DNA of 64,000 nucleotides from NCBI RefSeq assembly GCF_002846395.1, contig NZ_PJMU01000001.1, positions 1,488,001-1,552,000 on the forward strand. The letters are read 5' to 3'. Origin of the DNA: Pontibacter ramchanderi (lineage in GTDB: Bacteria > Bacteroidota > Bacteroidia > Cytophagales > Hymenobacteraceae). Of this stretch, positions 34,830 to 43,442 are shown in pieces (the first letter of the stretch is position 1; each line of letters starts with the position of its first letter). Position numbers and translations under genes: made by a program. The notes below the pieces were generated by a model. It saw only the letters and a program-made list of their open reading frames with translations, made no database searches and had not been told where the DNA came from.

Positions 34830-35315
34830 ATGGACCTGACGAAAGAGAACATATTGACCCTGTTGGAGGAGGTGAAAGACCCTGAGATACCGGTATTGTC
34901 GCTGGTGGACCTGGGGGTGATCACGGGTGTGGAGATTTCAGAAGAAGGCCACGTAACCGTGAACATGACCCCGACCTTCGCCGGCTGCCCCGCCATGGAT
35001 TACATGAAAAAGGACGTGGAGCGCACGCTGGAAAAACACGGCATTCCTTACCATACCGTCATTATGTCTTTTGATCAGCCCTGGGACAGTAATAAGCTTT
35101 CTGAGAAAGGCCGTCAGCACCTGAAAGAGTTTGGGCTGGCACCACCTCCCAAGTACGACCTGATTCTGGACCTGGACATTCTGGAACACGTAAAGTGCCC
35201 CTACTGCGACAGCGAGAACACCGACCTGCGCACCCCTTTCGGTCCCACCCTCTGCCGCTCCATGCACTACTGCAATGACTGCCGGCAAATGTTTGAGCAG
35301 TTTAAGCCGCTATAA
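34830..35315 (+). CDS. paaD: Phenylacetate-pathway MIP18/DUF59 protein PaaD (PaaJ)
   Basis: PaaD is an accessory protein thought to help mature the iron-sulfur or di-iron components of the epoxidase. An N-terminal DUF59/MIP18 domain carries DPEIP (17-21) and the conserved C53. A C-terminal zinc-ribbon-like part has cysteines at C123, C126, C148 and C151, plus C142. The length of 161 aa is normal. It is the last gene of this transcript, followed by a terminator. Confidence 0.93.
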   Translation: MDLTKENILTLLEEVKDPEIPVLSLVDLGVITGVEISEEGHVTVNMTPTFAGCPAMDYMKKDVERTLEKHGIPYHTVIMSFDQPWDSNKLSEKGRQHLKEFGLAPPPKYDLILDLDILEHVKCPYCDSENTDLRTPFGPTLCRSMHYCNDCRQMFEQFKPL

Positions 35316-35339
35316 AAACTTTTACAAAGTAATAAAAAA

Positions 35340-35360
35340 CGCCTGTTGGAATGACAGGCG
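35340..35360. terminator. Terminator after paaD
   Basis: The stem cgcctgt/acaggcg with a 7-nt loop is preceded by an A run and followed by atttttc, usable from both sides. The converging lipoprotein gene ends 17 nt later. Confidence 0.75.
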
Positions 35361-35376
35361 ATTTTTCATTCCCTAC

Positions 35377-36501
35377 CTACTCAACTCTTGTGAAAACGGC
35401 AACTGTTTTTCCTGCCAACATTAATTCCAATCGCTCCTCACTCACCCTATACCTCAATTCCTCATTGCTCACCACCTTCAAAAACTGATTCTCCACTTCC
35501 ATATTCGGACAAGCCATTCTTGTGGCGGCCATGGGACCGAAATTAATCTTATCACCAATCGGCTCGAGCGTACCTGTTAATCTGTTGCAGCCGGCGCTGC
35601 CTGATACCCTGCCTTCGGCAAGTGATATAACCAACGAAGGATGATTTTGCTCGAAATTTTTTGGGTTGATGGTTTTGCCCTGCAATTCCACCAGGTTCCA
35701 GGTGCCGTCGAGGCGGGAGTCGCGGAGGTACATGCCACAGCCTTTGTATTCCATGTCATCTTTCAGCACTGTTACGGTATAGGGAAACTCGCGGCCCGAC
35801 ATGGTATTGACACAAGTCTCCTTCATCAGCCGGATCTCCAGATTACCCGATACCGTCTGTACTTTATAGATTATCCCCTCCCCTGTCTCAGGCTTTTCGG
35901 CGACGGGCACTGGGGTAAGCACGCTGCCATTTTCCTCATCCAGGGCTCTGAATTCGATCATCTTTTCCAGATCAATCTCTAGCGACCAGAACGGTTCATT
36001 TCCAACTGCGGCAAAGTCTATCCCACGCTCATACTTCTCACGCCATAGCTTTGGGTTGTCTTCCGGTTCTTCCGGGTTCTGTCGGCGCAGTCGGTAGGCC
36101 TCCGCATGTGTCGATTCAATCCGGCTCCCTTCACTATCGAGCATCACTAGCGCTTCGCCGTCTATGGCAAACTGGTTATTGCCGGTGCCTTGCTTAGTTA
36201 GCCTCACCCTGCCATTGCCCACACCCCACTTGCCTGACTGCACAAAAGGTGTTGCGCTTCGACCTTGGTATACCATGCGTTCGCGGTAGGTGCTGTCGGG
36301 GTTCAGCTCCAGACTATAGTCTATACCCGGGCAGTCGGCGCAGGGAATGCTACCTACCCAAGTACCCATAGCTGCCCGCGCCACCTCAGCATTGGACATA
36401 TCAGCATTGGATTGTGAAACGGAGCCTGGTTTAGTTGAGCAGGCTGCAGTTATGCACAGCAAGAGCACTGCAATGGGAATAAAAAATTTGAGCGGGCGCA
36501 T
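35377..36501 (-). CDS. Lipoprotein with NlpE-like and META (HslJ) domains
   Basis: This 374-aa envelope lipoprotein has a signal sequence ending in the lipobox ITAAC (C21 acylated). An NlpE-type copper-resistance/stress-sensing domain follows (about 43-135; GTWVGSIPCADCPGIDY with its CxxC). A middle region resembles the COG3650 family (about 160-265). The C-terminal META/HslJ domain (about 268-372) carries LDGTWNLVELQG, SGSAGCNRLTGT and ATRMACP. Such NlpE-META combinations occur in Bacteroidota. A role in envelope stress or metal response is inferred. It interrupts the path between paaD and paaE. Confidence 0.82.
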   Translation of the reverse strand: MRPLKFFIPIAVLLLCITAACSTKPGSVSQSNADMSNAEVARAAMGTWVGSIPCADCPGIDYSLELNPDSTYRERMVYQGRSATPFVQSGKWGVGNGRVRLTKQGTGNNQFAIDGEALVMLDSEGSRIESTHAEAYRLRRQNPEEPEDNPKLWREKYERGIDFAAVGNEPFWSLEIDLEKMIEFRALDEENGSVLTPVPVAEKPETGEGIIYKVQTVSGNLEIRLMKETCVNTMSGREFPYTVTVLKDDMEYKGCGMYLRDSRLDGTWNLVELQGKTINPKNFEQNHPSLVISLAEGRVSGSAGCNRLTGTLEPIGDKINFGPMAATRMACPNMEVENQFLKVVSNEELRYRVSEERLELMLAGKTVAVFTRVE

Positions 36502-36571
36502 TTTTCTTCTTGATCAGGTATACAAATCTCTACGACAAACAAAAGGGAACAGGTAGCGGCAATCCAAGAAA

Positions 36572-36609
36572 AAACCCCGCCGTTACCTGATGTGGTAACG
36601 ACGGGGTTT
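36572..36609. terminator. Bidirectional terminator
   Basis: A 16-bp stem with one mismatch (aaaccccgccgttacc with ggtaacgacggggttt) has A/T runs on either side. It lies past the end of the M3 peptidase gene. Confidence 0.75.
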
Positions 36610-36615
36610 CCTTCC

Positions 36616-36631
36616 AGGTATAGCTATACCT
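36616..36631. repeat. 16-bp perfect palindrome of two AGGTATAG words at the M3 peptidase stop
   Basis: AGGTATAG-CTATACCT is a perfect palindrome whose last base is the first base (plus strand) of the peptidase stop codon complement. It is another head-to-head pair of the over-represented word. Confidence 0.7.
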
Positions 36632-38361
36632 TATATTTTGGCCATCTCGCCTTTCACAAAGTCTACCAGACTCTTGATGTAGTCGGTGCTGAAATCGAAC
36701 TTGATACCAGCGGCTTCATACACTTCGCCAATGGATACGGTATAGCCCAGGCTCAGTGCTCGTTTGTAAGCGGCCAGTCCTTCAGAAGGGTTTTCTTTGT
36801 AGTTCTTCCAAACCGCGATCGCTCCAAGTTGGGCCATGGCATACTCTACATAATAGAACGGCACTTCGTAAATGTGCAACTGCTTCTGCCAGATGAACGG
36901 TTTGTACTTCTCCAGTCCACTCCAGTTTACCTCCTGGTGGTTGAAGCGCCCGAAAATGTTGAGCCACTCCTGATGGCGTTGCTCCTGCGTATGCTCAGCA
37001 TTTTCGTACAGCCAGTGCTGAAACTTATCCACAGTAGCCACCCACGGGAAGGTCTCGAGCACGCTCTCCAGGTGCGTGCGCTTGGCGCGGCGCAACTCGT
37101 CTTCGTCGCTGAAGAAGGTATCCCAATAATCCATCGAGATCAGCTCCATCGACATAGAGGCCAACTCAGCTACTTCTGAAGGCGGATGTTTGAATGCACC
37201 CAATGTCAGGTCGCGGGTTAGGAAGGAGTGCACGGCATGGCCACCTTCGTGGAGCATCGTGATTACGTCACGGAGGCTGGAAGTGGCATTCATGAAGATG
37301 AACGGTACGCCGATCTCATCCAGTGGATAGTTATACCCGCCCGGTGCCTTGCCTTTTCTTGACTCCAGATCCAGGTGTCCCATTTCGCGCATGGTAGCCA
37401 GGCAATCGCCCAGGTAGGTGTCAAGGTTATAGAATACCTGAATGGTTTTCTCTAGCAATTCTTCGCCTGACGTGAAGGGCTCCAGGGGCGCTTTTCCGCT
37501 CGGGTCCACGTCCAGGTCCCAGGGGCGCAGGTCAGCTATACCTAGCATCTCTTTGCGCTCACGGTCTATACCTGTCAGCACAGGCACAATGGTTTCTTCT
37601 ATGGACTGGTGGAAATCAAAGCAATCCTGCGGCGTGTAGTCGAAGCGGCCCATGGCGGCGAACATGTAGTCGCGGTAATTGTCAAAATCGGCGTTTTTGG
37701 CCAGCTGTGTGCGCAATTTCAGCAATTCATCGAACAGATCGTCGAGTTTCTGGCGGTCCTGGATGCGGCGCTCCTGTATGGCACGCCAGGCCTCCTCACG
37801 CACTTCGCGCTCGTTGCGCTTCAGGCGGTCGGCGGCGCGTTGCAAGGTCATTTCCTCGCCGTCCAGCGTAACGGTCATAGCCCCTGTTATGGCGGCGTAT
37901 TGTTGTTGTTTGGTGCTGATCTCGGTGTTGAGTGGAATGTTCTCTTCCCGAAAAATTTCCAGGGCTCGCTCTACTCCGCGCAGGTAAATGCGGTACTTGT
38001 CTTTGTCGAGGCCGCTCACATAAGGCGAATGCATGAGCTTTAGGTTGAGCTCGTGGTCGAATGGGGCGATCTGGGGTTCTATCTCTGATACGAAATACTG
38101 GAAAGCCTTCGTTATATCTTCGTTCTGGGTATCGCAGGTCATGCGGATGTAGCGCCAACCAAGGTCTTCGGAGAGCACGCTCTCGAGCTCGCTGCGATCC
38201 TTCATCCACTTTTCCAGTTCATCCACCGAATGGATAGGGCGGCTTTTCAGTTCTTCAAAATATGGCTGTATGGTTTCCCAATTATCTATTTTAAAGTCTT
38301 CGGACAGGTAAACCCGTTTCTTTCGTTCGGGTACTTGTATCATAGCTTCTGTTTTACTCAT
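36631..38361 (-). CDS. M3-family oligoendopeptidase (PepF-like)
   Basis: This is a zinc metallopeptidase that cleaves oligopeptides. The catalytic motif HEGGH is at residues 371-375 (TMLHEGGHAVHSF), followed by the glutamate motif region VAELASMSMELI. No signal peptide is seen, so it is probably cytosolic. The chosen ATG at 38361 gives MSKTEAM and 576 aa; an upstream ATG at 38412 would add 17 residues rich in aromatics and is less natural. No operon partner is evident. Confidence 0.92.
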   Translation of the reverse strand: MSKTEAMIQVPERKKRVYLSEDFKIDNWETIQPYFEELKSRPIHSVDELEKWMKDRSELESVLSEDLGWRYIRMTCDTQNEDITKAFQYFVSEIEPQIAPFDHELNLKLMHSPYVSGLDKDKYRIYLRGVERALEIFREENIPLNTEISTKQQQYAAITGAMTVTLDGEEMTLQRAADRLKRNEREVREEAWRAIQERRIQDRQKLDDLFDELLKLRTQLAKNADFDNYRDYMFAAMGRFDYTPQDCFDFHQSIEETIVPVLTGIDRERKEMLGIADLRPWDLDVDPSGKAPLEPFTSGEELLEKTIQVFYNLDTYLGDCLATMREMGHLDLESRKGKAPGGYNYPLDEIGVPFIFMNATSSLRDVITMLHEGGHAVHSFLTRDLTLGAFKHPPSEVAELASMSMELISMDYWDTFFSDEDELRRAKRTHLESVLETFPWVATVDKFQHWLYENAEHTQEQRHQEWLNIFGRFNHQEVNWSGLEKYKPFIWQKQLHIYEVPFYYVEYAMAQLGAIAVWKNYKENPSEGLAAYKRALSLGYTVSIGEVYEAAGIKFDFSTDYIKSLVDFVKGEMAKI

Positions 38362-38475
38362 AGGAGGTTGTGTAAAGAAAAGGTAATATAGGCACTTCTT
38401 CTGAAAGTACAAAAAAAAGCTGCACTATATATCTAAAATATAGTGCAGCAAAACTGAAGTTACAACAGATATCTC

Positions 38476-39561
38476 CTATCCTATTTCGATGACTACGTTG
38501 GATGTTAAAGGATGACCCACGCAATTGAGCACGTAGCCTTCGTCCAGCTCAGCATCAGAAAGTCCTTCGCGCTCATCCAGGTGCACTTTCCCGCTCAGGC
38601 ACTTACCGCGGCAGGCAGTACAAAGGCCAGCCTGACAAGAGTATGGCAGATCCACGTCTTGGTCGAGCGCTGCTTCCAGTATAGTCTGGTCCGGCTCTAC
38701 CACCACACTGTACTCGGCACCTTCGTAAATTATGGTAACGGTCTGGGTCGTAATCTCACCATCGTCATCAGATGATGAGACATCGCCGTGATGCTCCTGT
38801 TCCTGCTGCTCTACCAGTTTGTTGCTTACAAAGCTCTCGCGGAAGATACGATCGGCAGGCACATGCAGTACGTTCAGGGCCTTGCGCACCTCCTCCATCA
38901 TCCCCTCCGGACCGCACATGTAGTAGAGGGCCTCGCCCGGCTTGGCCAGTTGGCGGCGCTCCAATATCTTCAAAACCATGCTCTGGTTCATGCGTCCGCG
39001 GTAGTCGCAGGCTTGCTTGGGCTGGCTGTAGATGTACTCTACGTGCAGGCGCTCGGGGTTGGCAGACTGCAGTTCCTGCAGTTGTTGCTTAAAGATTACA
39101 GAGTCTTCGTCGCGATTGCCGTAGAGCAAAGTCACTTTTGTGTTGGGCTCTTCCCGTAGCACTGCCCGGAGCATAGACATGAGCGGTGTAATGCCGCTGC
39201 CTGCCCCAAAAAGGATGATGTGGCGGCTCTTATCGGCCTCCGGCACGAGGTTGAAGTTACCAATTGGCTCCATTACTTCTATTTCCTGCCCAACCTGCAG
39301 ATTATCAAGCAAATAATTAGAAACCAGACCGCCTTCTACACGTTTAACAGTTACTGACAGACGACTGCCCTCGTTCGGAGCGCAGCAGAGTGAGTAAGAG
39401 CGGCGGACTTTCTTTCCCTCGATCGGGAGGATAAGTGTCAGGAATTGACCTGCCTTGAATGGAATCGGTTTTTTATCGGGATGTTCTAAGTGTATCGTAA
39501 TCGCATCTGAGGTTTCGCGGGTTATCTCCACTACCTTCAGCATGAAATAGGGGTTACTCAT
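38476..39561 (-). CDS. paaE: Phenylacetyl-CoA epoxidase reductase PaaE
   Basis: PaaE passes electrons from NADPH to the PaaAC di-iron centre. It has an N-terminal FAD-binding ferredoxin reductase domain (RRSYSLCCAPNEG, residues about 55-67) and an NAD(P)-binding domain (LFGAGSGITPLMSML). An acidic/glutamine linker (EQQEQEHHGDVSSSDDDGE) leads to a C-terminal plant-type [2Fe-2S] ferredoxin domain with C309, C314, C317 and C347. The length is 361 aa. It is 3 kb from paaABCD and on the other strand, so it is transcribed separately. Confidence 0.93.
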   Translation of the reverse strand: MSNPYFMLKVVEITRETSDAITIHLEHPDKKPIPFKAGQFLTLILPIEGKKVRRSYSLCCAPNEGSRLSVTVKRVEGGLVSNYLLDNLQVGQEIEVMEPIGNFNLVPEADKSRHIILFGAGSGITPLMSMLRAVLREEPNTKVTLLYGNRDEDSVIFKQQLQELQSANPERLHVEYIYSQPKQACDYRGRMNQSMVLKILERRQLAKPGEALYYMCGPEGMMEEVRKALNVLHVPADRIFRESFVSNKLVEQQEQEHHGDVSSSDDDGEITTQTVTIIYEGAEYSVVVEPDQTILEAALDQDVDLPYSCQAGLCTACRGKCLSGKVHLDEREGLSDAELDEGYVLNCVGHPLTSNVVIEIG

Positions 39562-39818
39562 ATCGTATTATTACTAGTCTTTTAGGGGGAAACATGGTTT
39601 CGAACTGAAAGTTACGACAATCTGGGGTGTTGAGTGAAAATTTCGGGGAAATTTTAAAACCGATTTCACCAATCACGTATTATAACCAAATCATTAACAG
39701 AAGGAACGCGGAATGAAAAAAAAACTGCACATTTGTAACATAGTACATACAAGTGCTGTAGTCGGGTAATAACCAACCCCACGTTCCGTTCTTTACCATA
39801 CAATTACTGAAAACACCA

Positions 39819-40373
39819 ATGCTCTACAAACTAACTCTCAAAAACTGTGAAAAAACCGTAATGGTGGACGACCGCACCTACGAGTATATTCAAAACAACG
39901 CCTATTTGCAGCAAATTGATTTTCTGAAGCACCTGCGCATCCACTCCAACGGGTATGCTTTCTTTCAGAAAAACTGGCCGCTTAAAAATGGCAAGTACCG
40001 CAACGAAACCATCTACCTGCATAAAATGATCGGCGAGCAGCTGATCGAGAAGCCCGAAAGCAACATCAAGCTTTACGTGCATTTCAAGAACGGCAACAAG
40101 CTCGACTGCCGCCTCGAAAACCTGGAATGGGCTCCGCTCTGCAAGATTGTGCGCAACACATCCAAAACAGAAAACAAGTTGGGCGTACGCGGCGTGCACA
40201 AAGAAGCACAGAAGTACCGTGCTATCATTCACCATAACAAGCAACGCATCAACCTCGGCACCTTCGACACGCTGCAGGAAGCTGCGCAGGCGTACAGCAA
40301 GAAGTCCGAAGAGCTTTTTGGCAAGACCAAGAGCCTGAAGACGCTCTCCAAGTATGTAGAAGAACTCGCATAA
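39819..40373 (+). CDS. AP2-domain protein with degenerate HNH-like N-terminal half
   Basis: This 184-aa protein contains an AP2/ERF DNA-binding domain at about 122-168 (GVRGVHKEAQKYRAIIHHNK start, then INLGTFDTLQEAAQAYSKKSEE). Before it (about 67-104) is an HNH_3-like region, with LHKMIGEQLIEKP and HFKNGNKLDCRLENLEW, in which the usual NH pair reads VH. This layout is that of phage or homing HNH-AP2 endonucleases, but no phage or intron is nearby. It may be a domesticated regulator or a remnant. The 257 nt upstream hold no other gene, only AT-rich DNA with an imperfect ggaacg/cgttcc inverted repeat. Confidence 0.8.
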   Translation: MLYKLTLKNCEKTVMVDDRTYEYIQNNAYLQQIDFLKHLRIHSNGYAFFQKNWPLKNGKYRNETIYLHKMIGEQLIEKPESNIKLYVHFKNGNKLDCRLENLEWAPLCKIVRNTSKTENKLGVRGVHKEAQKYRAIIHHNKQRINLGTFDTLQEAAQAYSKKSEELFGKTKSLKTLSKYVEELA

Positions 40374-40419
40374 TTCTTCTTATACTTGCGTGGCGGCACA
40401 TTCCCCGCCTTACCTATAC

Positions 40420-41121
40420 ATGCTGAACACCGAAAAGAAACTTAGCGAAATTCTAGGACGGCACACTGTTGCCTTCGGGCCCGTACTTGATGCGGACCTG
40501 AATGGCGAGCACGTGTGCCGTCTTGATTTTACGGCAGCCAACGAGCTGCTGCAGCAAACTGACCTGCGCAACACCGACACCTTCAACGACGCCGTGAACC
40601 AGATGCTGCAGGAACGGAACGCCACCATCGGCGTGGGCGGCTACATGGAGAACCGCTTCATCTACCGTCGCAGCCAGCACTTCGACGTGGCCGAGGAGAG
40701 CCGCGACCTGCACCTGGGTATAGACGTGTGGCTACCTGCGGGCACGGCCGTGCTCGCCCCGCTCGACGGCCGGGTGCACAGCTTTGCCGATAATGCCAAC
40801 TTTGGCGACTATGGCCCTACGATCATCCTGGAACACGAACTCGAGGGAGTAACGTTCTATACCTTGTACGGGCATCTGAACAGAGGCTGTCTCGATGGGC
40901 TGTCGGTCGGCAAAGAGGTCCGCAAAGGCGACAAGATTGCCGAAGTGGGTCCTTACCCTGAGAACGGCGACTGGCCGCCACACCTGCACTTTCAGGTGAT
41001 GTGCGCGATGGACGGAAAAGTGGGTGACTACCCAGGCGTAGCGCGGCTCTCGGAACAAGCTGTGTACGAAGCACTCTGCCCGGATCCCAACCTGATCCTG
41101 AACTGCCGCCACTTGGCTTAG
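40420..41121 (+). CDS. M23-family (LytM) metallopeptidase without signal peptide
   Basis: This 233-aa protein has a LytM/peptidase M23 domain. Zinc ligands appear as HLGID (H98, D102) and HLH (H188, H190), with the GHL histidine at 152. M23 peptidases normally cleave peptidoglycan cross-bridges outside the cell, yet no signal peptide or membrane helix is visible here. It may act in the cytoplasm on another substrate or be exported unusually. The ATG at 40420 (MLNTEKKLSEIL) is preferred; a GTG at 40390 would add ten residues. Confidence 0.85.
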   Translation: MLNTEKKLSEILGRHTVAFGPVLDADLNGEHVCRLDFTAANELLQQTDLRNTDTFNDAVNQMLQERNATIGVGGYMENRFIYRRSQHFDVAEESRDLHLGIDVWLPAGTAVLAPLDGRVHSFADNANFGDYGPTIILEHELEGVTFYTLYGHLNRGCLDGLSVGKEVRKGDKIAEVGPYPENGDWPPHLHFQVMCAMDGKVGDYPGVARLSEQAVYEALCPDPNLILNCRHLA

Positions 41122-41154
41122 TTTTGCCTTTGCTATAGAAATTGATCAAATTTG

Positions 41155-41186
41155 AACTCTGGTACCTCTGCATAAGTACCAGAGTT
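41155..41186 (+). terminator. Terminator after the M23 peptidase gene
   Basis: A perfect 11-bp stem (aactctggtac with gtaccagagtt), 10-nt loop and T run. It shows that the next gene cannot start at the TTG at 41188 and supports the ATG at 41212. Confidence 0.85.
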
Positions 41187-41211
41187 TTTGTTTTCACCCT
41201 CAACGAGAAAT

Positions 41212-42066
41212 ATGCTAAACCTCTTTGATTTTGACACTTACAGCGCCAACATCACCAATTTTGTGATGGTCTACGGCATGCGCCTGGTAGCTGCCATTAT
41301 TACACTTTTGGTCGGACTTTGGGTTATCAACTGGCTCAACCGCGTTATTTTTAACCTGATGGTGAAGAAGGATGTGGACATTTCGCTGCGACCTTTCCTG
41401 AAAAGCGTATTTGCTGTTGTGCTGCGCATCCTGTTGATCATCATTGTTATCGCGCAGCTGGGCGTTGAGATGACCTCGTTCATTGCCATACTGGGTTCAG
41501 CGGGTCTGGCCATCGGTCTGGCTTTGCAGGGTAGTCTCTCCAACTTTGCGGGCGGGGTGCTCATCCTCACTATCAAGCCTTTCCGTGTGGGCGACTTCAT
41601 CGAAGCGCAGGGACAGTCCGGCACCGTGGACATGATCAACATCTTCAACACGGTGCTGAAAACACCGGATAACAAAACGATCTTTATACCAAACGGCCCT
41701 TTAGCCAACAGCGTGGTGGTGAACTTTACGATCGAGAAAACCCGCCGCGTGGAGCTGAAATTTGCCGTATCCGTGAACAACGACATTGGCAAAGTGCGCC
41801 AGATTTTGCAGGACCTGATGCATGCCGACGAGCGTGTGCTACCCGATCCGGCGCCTGTCATTGTGGTGACAGACTTTGCCGAGCACTCCCTGACCCTGAG
41901 CGTGCGGGTATGGGTGAACAAAGAGAACTACTGGGCCTTCTTCTGGGACATGAACGAGCGCGCTAAATCAGCCTTTGAAGAACAAGGTATACAAATGCCT
42001 GTGCCACGCAGAGAAATGGTAGGTGGTGCCAGTGGGCCGGCTCCGAAAGCAGCGGCTCAGGTATAG
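41212..42066 (+). CDS. Small-conductance mechanosensitive channel, MscS family
   Basis: This inner-membrane channel of 284 aa opens on hypo-osmotic shock. It has three membrane helices (about 12-32, 54-76 and 82-110). The pore helix TM3 is glycine/alanine rich (ILGSAGLAIGLALQGSLSNFAGG), followed by the MscS beta domain with KPFRVGDFIE and IPNGPLANS. A C-terminal alpha/beta cage domain ends in a proline/alanine tail. The stop codon TAG is part of a CAGGTATAG word. Confidence 0.93.
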   Translation: MLNLFDFDTYSANITNFVMVYGMRLVAAIITLLVGLWVINWLNRVIFNLMVKKDVDISLRPFLKSVFAVVLRILLIIIVIAQLGVEMTSFIAILGSAGLAIGLALQGSLSNFAGGVLILTIKPFRVGDFIEAQGQSGTVDMINIFNTVLKTPDNKTIFIPNGPLANSVVVNFTIEKTRRVELKFAVSVNNDIGKVRQILQDLMHADERVLPDPAPVIVVTDFAEHSLTLSVRVWVNKENYWAFFWDMNERAKSAFEEQGIQMPVPRREMVGGASGPAPKAAAQV

Positions 42067-42090
42067 CTTAGAGATTATTAATGAAAATGG

Positions 42091-42120
42091 AAACGGCAGC
42101 CCATACCTGAGCTGCCGTTT
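42091..42120. terminator. Bidirectional terminator between mscS and the LolC/E-type permease
   Basis: A perfect 10-bp stem (aaacggcagc with gctgccgttt) and 10-nt loop, followed by a T run. The permease gene converges and ends 4 nt later. Confidence 0.8.
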
Positions 42121-42123
42121 TTG

Positions 42124-43338
42124 TTAATCAAACTTAATCGCCCTTACCGGCTTAATGCGGGCGACCATGGCGGCTGGTATCAGAATAGCAAGCATGGTCA
42201 TCACAAGGGTAATCACGTTGAGGGCGATGATGATGCCGAAGTTCCAACTGATGGGCACGGTGTCCATGTAGTAGTTTTCAGGGTCGAGCGGGATGACCTG
42301 GAAGTAGTACTGGATGGCGCAGAAGCCCAGACCGATGACGTTGCCCCACAGCATCCCTTTCAGCGTCAGGCTGAGGCCACGGAAGTAGAAGATTTTCCGG
42401 ATTTGGGCGTCGGTGGCGCCGATGGCTTTAAGCACGCCGATCATGCTGATGCGTTCGATAATCATGATGAACACTGTGGACACCATGTTGAAAGTCGCCA
42501 CGAAAATGATCAGCACCAGAAAGATGACCACGTTCTTGCGCAACAGCTGCAGCCAGTCAAAGAGCTGGGCGTGGCGATCGGTTATTTTCTCGAGCTGCAG
42601 GTCGTAGTTCATCTGATCGAACACTTGGTCGGCTACCTGGTCAATCTGGTTGAAGTCCTTGAGCAAAATCTCTACGCCGCCCACCAGGGTATCGGGCCAG
42701 TTGTTGAGCTCCCGAACAAGTTGCAAATCGCCGATCACAAACACCTCGTCAAACTCCTCGAGGCCTGTGTTAAACACCCCCACCACCTTCAGCTTTCGGG
42801 CGCGCGGTGGGTTTTGGATGAAGTAGAAAATAGCCTCGTCGCCCACCTTCAGCCGCAGCTTATTGGCGATTTTACGGCTAAGCATCACGTCTTTGGATGA
42901 AGCCGTGTCCGAAAAAGTCACCACGCTGCCCTCGTCCAGGTTCTGTTTCATGGCGCTCAGGTCGTAGTCTTTGTCCACTCCTTTCATCACCACACCCAGC
43001 ACCTCGTCGTCGGTCTTGATAATGGCTGTTTTGCGGGCGAAGGACTGAATGTGCTGTATACCTGCTATTTCTTCGGTGCTGTTTATACCTGTGGCCGTGC
43101 TGATGGGAGCGCCTTCGAAGGAATTGTTGGTGTCGTACTTGCTGATTTGCAGGTGTGCCCCGAAGCTGAAAATCTTGTTTCGTATCTCGTCACGGAAGCC
43201 TTCCAGAATCGCAAACGACACAATCATGATGGCAATGCCTGCAGCTATGCTTATAATTGCTATTTTTGTCACAGACGTGGTGAAAGAACCAGCCTGTACT
43301 TCGGAAATCTTATCAGATATGAATTTGGATACGTTCAC
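42124..43338 (-). CDS. ABC transporter permease of the LolC/LolE (FtsX-like) type
   Basis: This 404-aa inner-membrane protein has the MacB/FtsX topology. One helix is near the N-terminus (about 22-46), a periplasmic core follows (about 50-270), and three helices lie at the C-terminus (about 275-300, 320-345 and 370-395). The segment IERISMIGVLKAIGATDAQIRKIF is the coupling-helix region typical of lipoprotein-releasing permeases. In Bacteroidota a single LolE-like protein usually pairs with a LolD ATPase encoded elsewhere, so lipoprotein sorting is the likely task. No ATPase gene is adjacent. Confidence 0.87.
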   Translation of the reverse strand: MNVSKFISDKISEVQAGSFTTSVTKIAIISIAAGIAIMIVSFAILEGFRDEIRNKIFSFGAHLQISKYDTNNSFEGAPISTATGINSTEEIAGIQHIQSFARKTAIIKTDDEVLGVVMKGVDKDYDLSAMKQNLDEGSVVTFSDTASSKDVMLSRKIANKLRLKVGDEAIFYFIQNPPRARKLKVVGVFNTGLEEFDEVFVIGDLQLVRELNNWPDTLVGGVEILLKDFNQIDQVADQVFDQMNYDLQLEKITDRHAQLFDWLQLLRKNVVIFLVLIIFVATFNMVSTVFIMIIERISMIGVLKAIGATDAQIRKIFYFRGLSLTLKGMLWGNVIGLGFCAIQYYFQVIPLDPENYYMDTVPISWNFGIIIALNVITLVMTMLAILIPAAMVARIKPVRAIKFD

Positions 43339-43442
43339 TCGCTTGCGTCTAAACTGCCTTAAATATAGGTATGAATTTTGACTTCGTACCGCTTAAATTC
43401 GTTTTTGCCACCTAAACACACACATACACTTACCCAACACGC

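Noticed and set aside
39562..39818. PaaR-type operator or riboswitch upstream of paaE / the AP2 gene
   Set aside because: Only an imperfect ggaacg/cgttcc inverted repeat is present. It does not match CNAACGNNCGTTNG and lies nearer to the AP2 gene.
41188..41211. TTG start for the MscS gene at 41188
   Set aside because: It falls just at the 3-prime edge of a perfect terminator hairpin. The ATG at 41212 gives the normal MscS N-terminus.
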